This document shows, one piece after another, positions 5,145 through 6,870 of a DNA stretch of 6,870 nt. The notes below the pieces were generated by a model. It was not told where the DNA came from and did not search any database. It saw only the letters and a list, made by a program, of their open reading frames with translations. The stretch lies in assembly GCA_945898025.1 (NCBI GenBank), contig CAMDGT010000064.1:1-6870 (forward strand), in the 5' to 3' direction. This DNA comes from Rickettsia typhi. GTDB lineage: Bacteria; Pseudomonadota; Alphaproteobacteria; Rickettsiales; UBA1997. A program made the translations under genes and the position numbers. How positions within the stretch are numbered: position 1 is the stretch's first letter; each line of letters starts with the position of its first letter.

Positions 5145-6587
5145 ATGGAAAACTCTATAAAAACAGAACAAAATTTAGAAACAAAAAACAACTCTGAATT
5201 TCTTAGCAATTTAATCAATATTTGTTGCGAAGAATTTGGCGAAGAGTTAACTAAAAAATGGCTTTCAACCCTTACAATACACACTATAACTGAAGGTGAA
5301 TTAATCTTGGTCGCAAGTTCAAAATTTTTAAGAGACTGGATAATCAGAGAGTTCGTTGAAATAAAATCAAAAGCTAATCTCAAAAAAATTGCTCAAAAAA
5401 TTAATCCAAAAATTAAAAAAGTCAGCATAATCCATTTAGCAAAAAAGAAGGTCGTAGAAACAAAAGAAAGTGCACAAAATGCTACTGAAAAAGTTAAAAG
5501 CATATCTAAATATGACAACATATTTGCATTCGGCACAGATTTAAATCCTCGCTTTAATTTTGACAATTTTATAACGGTTCAATATAATAAATTGGCAGTC
5601 TCGATGGCAAAAATAGCCTCTGGCTTTAAAGAGCAAAATAAAATTTTTAACGACAATATTCCTTTATTTATTCATGGCTCCGTAGGAATGGGAAAGACTC
5701 ACTTAGGTCAAGCTATCGCATGGGAAATAAAAGAAAAAAATAAAAATAAAAAAGTCATCTATTTATCAGCCGAAAAATTCATGTTTCACTTTGTTCAGTC
5801 AATAAGAAGCAACGAATTAATATCATTCAAAGAAAAGATGAGATCTATTGATGTTTTAATAGTAGATGATCTTCAATTTATTGCCGGCAAACAAAGCACC
5901 CAACAAGAGTTTATGAATAGTTTTAATTCTCTAGTTGACGACAACAAGCAAGTAATTTTAATTTGCGATAGAGCTCCTAACGACTTAGAAAATATTGACG
6001 AAAAACTAAAGTCTAAAATTAGCGGAGGAATGGTTATAAATTTTCGCAACGCTGATTATCAAGATCGTTTAACTATAATCAAAGCTAAGGCTACTCAACA
6101 TTTTGAAAAAGAAAATGCGCCAATTATTCCGCAAGATGTGTTGGAATTGTTCGCTAAAAACATAACCGCCAATATTCGCGATCTCGAAAGCGCATTAAAG
6201 AAAATTATTGCAGAAAAAGTGATATTAAATCAAGAAATCAACATTGAAAGCGCCTATAGAATATTAAAAGACTACAGTAAAATCAAGAATCCTGTAGCAG
6301 TAAATGATGTTAACAAAATAAAAAAAATAGTGGCAGAATTTTATGGCATAAAATTGAACGACATGATAAGCAACAGCAGAATGCAAGACACCGTAAGAGC
6401 TAGGCAAGTTGCAATTTTCTTAACTAAAGAATTAACGAATCTAAGCTTAAGTCAAATTGGCAATTATTTTGGCAACAAACATCATGCCACAATAATACAT
6501 TCTTACAAGCTGATTAAAAAAATAATGTCTACACAATTAGCTTGCGAACAACAAATCAACCTATTGATTGATAAGATTAAAAGCTAA
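5145..6587 (+). CDS. dnaA: chromosomal replication initiator protein DnaA
   Basis: DnaA binds origin DNA as ATP-bound oligomers, melts it and recruits the helicase. The 480-residue protein has all four domains: domain I at about 18-90 with the conserved W39 and FLRDWI (61-66), a short basic linker (about 91-125), the AAA+ domain III starting at NPRFNFDNF (134-142), and domain IV from about 385. Walker A is GSVGMGKTHL (178-187), Walker B is VLIVDDLQF (237-245), sensor 1 is ICDRAPND (273-280) and sensor 2 is NIRDLESAL (343-351). Box VII is odd: the usual R-L-K-S-R is K-L-K-S-K (287-291), so both arginines, including the arginine finger, are lysine. In domain IV ARQVAIFLTKELTNLSLSQIG (419-439) keeps the minor-groove arginine (R420), but the recognition helix reads KHHAT (445-449) instead of RDHTT. 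There is no Shine-Dalgarno sequence. An insertion sequence starts 17 nt after the stop, and no terminator lies between them. Confidence 0.98.
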   Translation: MENSIKTEQNLETKNNSEFLSNLINICCEEFGEELTKKWLSTLTIHTITEGELILVASSKFLRDWIIREFVEIKSKANLKKIAQKINPKIKKVSIIHLAKKKVVETKESAQNATEKVKSISKYDNIFAFGTDLNPRFNFDNFITVQYNKLAVSMAKIASGFKEQNKIFNDNIPLFIHGSVGMGKTHLGQAIAWEIKEKNKNKKVIYLSAEKFMFHFVQSIRSNELISFKEKMRSIDVLIVDDLQFIAGKQSTQQEFMNSFNSLVDDNKQVILICDRAPNDLENIDEKLKSKISGGMVINFRNADYQDRLTIIKAKATQHFEKENAPIIPQDVLELFAKNITANIRDLESALKKIIAEKVILNQEINIESAYRILKDYSKIKNPVAVNDVNKIKKIVAEFYGIKLNDMISNSRMQDTVRARQVAIFLTKELTNLSLSQIGNYFGNKHHATIIHSYKLIKKIMSTQLACEQQINLLIDKIKS

Positions 6588-6657
6588 AATTGGTATATTA
6601 TTTTGGGTCTAGACAACTTTAGTTGATTTTGATATCAATTAAAGCCTTAATTTGTCT

Positions 6658-6723
6658 ATGCAAAACAAGTATATAAAACATTCCCACATTTACTCACAAA
6701 TTTTTTATTTATTTTTTGAGTGA
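6658..6723 (+). pseudogene. probable detached 5' end of the IS transposase
   Basis: ATG 6658 opens a 21-codon frame, MQNKYIKHSHI followed by YSQIFYLFFE and TGA. The first eleven residues resemble the start of IS1595/IS1016 transposases (a basic N-K-Y-I-K-x-S-x-I lead directly before S-E-x-K-F-R). If bases 6691-6749 (59 nt) are skipped, codon ATT (6688-6690) joins TCT GAG (6750) and gives SHI-SEKKFREILKYF in one frame. The simplest reading is that this short frame is the true N-terminus, cut off by an insertion. The family resemblance is from memory, so the confidence is moderate. Confidence 0.45.
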
Positions 6724-6870
6724 GTTGCAATTTGCTAAAAAGCAAATTGTCTGAGAAAAAATTTCGAGAGATTTTGAAATATTTTTGTTTTGATGAAACG
6801 GCTAATAAAACTTCAATTTATACAAAAATTAGCAGAAACACAATCAATAAAATTTATGACAAAATTCGAC
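6720..6870 (+). CDS. IS1595/IS1016-like transposase, N-terminal fragment (runs off the window)
   Basis: The frame starting at GTG 6720 (just after an in-frame TGA at 6717) reads MSCNLLKSK, then LSEKKFREILKYFCFDETAN (10-29) and ends ISRNTINKIYDKIR at the window edge. The pattern S-E-x-K-F-R-x-I-L-x-Y-F followed by S-R-N-T-I-N-K-I is the N-terminal helix-turn-helix of IS1595-superfamily transposases, which act on the element ends with a downstream DDE-type catalytic domain (not in the window). The start is uncertain: GTG 6720, TTG 6732 and TTG 6747 are possible. A second frame from ATG 6658 gives MQNKYIKHSHI, which looks like the natural family start, but it stops at 6721-6723. The gene may therefore be interrupted rather than simply starting at GTG. 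No ribosome binding site is visible. Confidence 0.62.
   Translation, partial: MSCNLLKSKLSEKKFREILKYFCFDETANKTSIYTKISRNTINKIYDKIR
6728..6749. repeat. perfect 9-bp hairpin CAATTTGCT-AAAA-AGCAAATTG
   Basis: Two exactly complementary 9-base arms (6728-6736 and 6741-6749) around a 4-base loop; a G-T wobble could extend it by one pair. It lies just inside the transposase frame, right after the GTG start. There is no T-run on either strand, so it is not a standard terminator. A second, weaker inverted pair, ACTCA (6692-6696) with TGAGT (6717-6721), sits just upstream. Together they fill the 59-nt segment that separates the two parts of the transposase. Confidence 0.7.

Larger units (their letters stand above)
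6605..6870 (+). mobile_element. left part of an IS1595/IS1016-like insertion sequence
   Basis: The start of an IS1595-type transposase is read at 6750-6870. Upstream, GGGTCTAGACAAC at 6605 looks like a terminal inverted repeat (elements of this family often begin GGG; inference). It runs into CAACT-TT-AGTTG (6614-6625) and the palindrome TTGATATCAA (6629-6638). If the end is at 6605, an 8-bp target duplication, usual for the family, would be ATTATTTT (6597-6604); its partner lies outside the window. The element sits in the same direction as dnaA, 17 nt past its stop codon, and does not break any visible gene. Confidence 0.65.

Noticed and set aside
5111..5383. Minus-strand open frame of 90 codons
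   Set aside because: It overlaps dnaA domain I on the opposite strand and its composition is that of a shadow frame.
6728..6760. The 9-bp hairpin as a rho-independent terminator for dnaA
   Set aside because: There is no T-run after the stem on either strand, the stem is A+T-rich, and it lies about 140 nt past the stop, inside the IS.

Overview
The window is strongly A+T-rich (about 70% by eye) and carries six recognisable housekeeping genes plus the left part of an insertion sequence. The sequence families point to an alphaproteobacterium. PstA and PstC both have the long N-terminal extensions common in that class, and DnaA, DapB, TilS and HolA look alphaproteobacterial. The base composition, the very weak ribosome binding sites and the mobile element suggest a Rickettsiales-like, probably host-associated lineage. 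The class is fairly secure; the order is an inference.

Layout. Minus strand, read from about 4740 down to 1: pstC and pstA (phosphate ABC permeases, 8-nt overlap), a 103-nt gap, then dapB (lysine/diaminopimelate synthesis), tilS (tRNA-Ile lysidine synthase) and the first 97 codons of holA (DNA polymerase III delta), the last three separated by only 10 and 3 nt. Plus strand, from 5145: dnaA (replication initiator). Between the divergent pstC and dnaA lies a gene-free region of about 400 bp. It holds three identical copies of TTATCAATA (a DnaA-box-like word), two good palindromes next to dnaA, and a tandem 10-bp repeat next to pstC. Seventeen bases after the dnaA stop, an IS1595/IS1016-like element begins. 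Its transposase start appears disrupted by a short hairpin-bearing segment.

How the genes work together. PstC and PstA form the membrane channel of the high-affinity phosphate transporter; pstS, pstB and phoU are not here. dapB, tilS and holA serve unrelated essential processes (cell wall precursor, AUA decoding, clamp loading) and look like a co-transcribed housekeeping run. DnaA probably acts on the word cluster in its own upstream region.

The most interesting signal is in DnaA. Both box VII arginines (E. coli R281 and R285, the latter the arginine finger) are lysines, and two base-reading positions of the DNA-recognition helix differ from the E. coli pattern. The repeated word upstream keeps the TTATC half of the DnaA box and changes the other half. 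This suggests co-variation of initiator and binding site, and it is testable.
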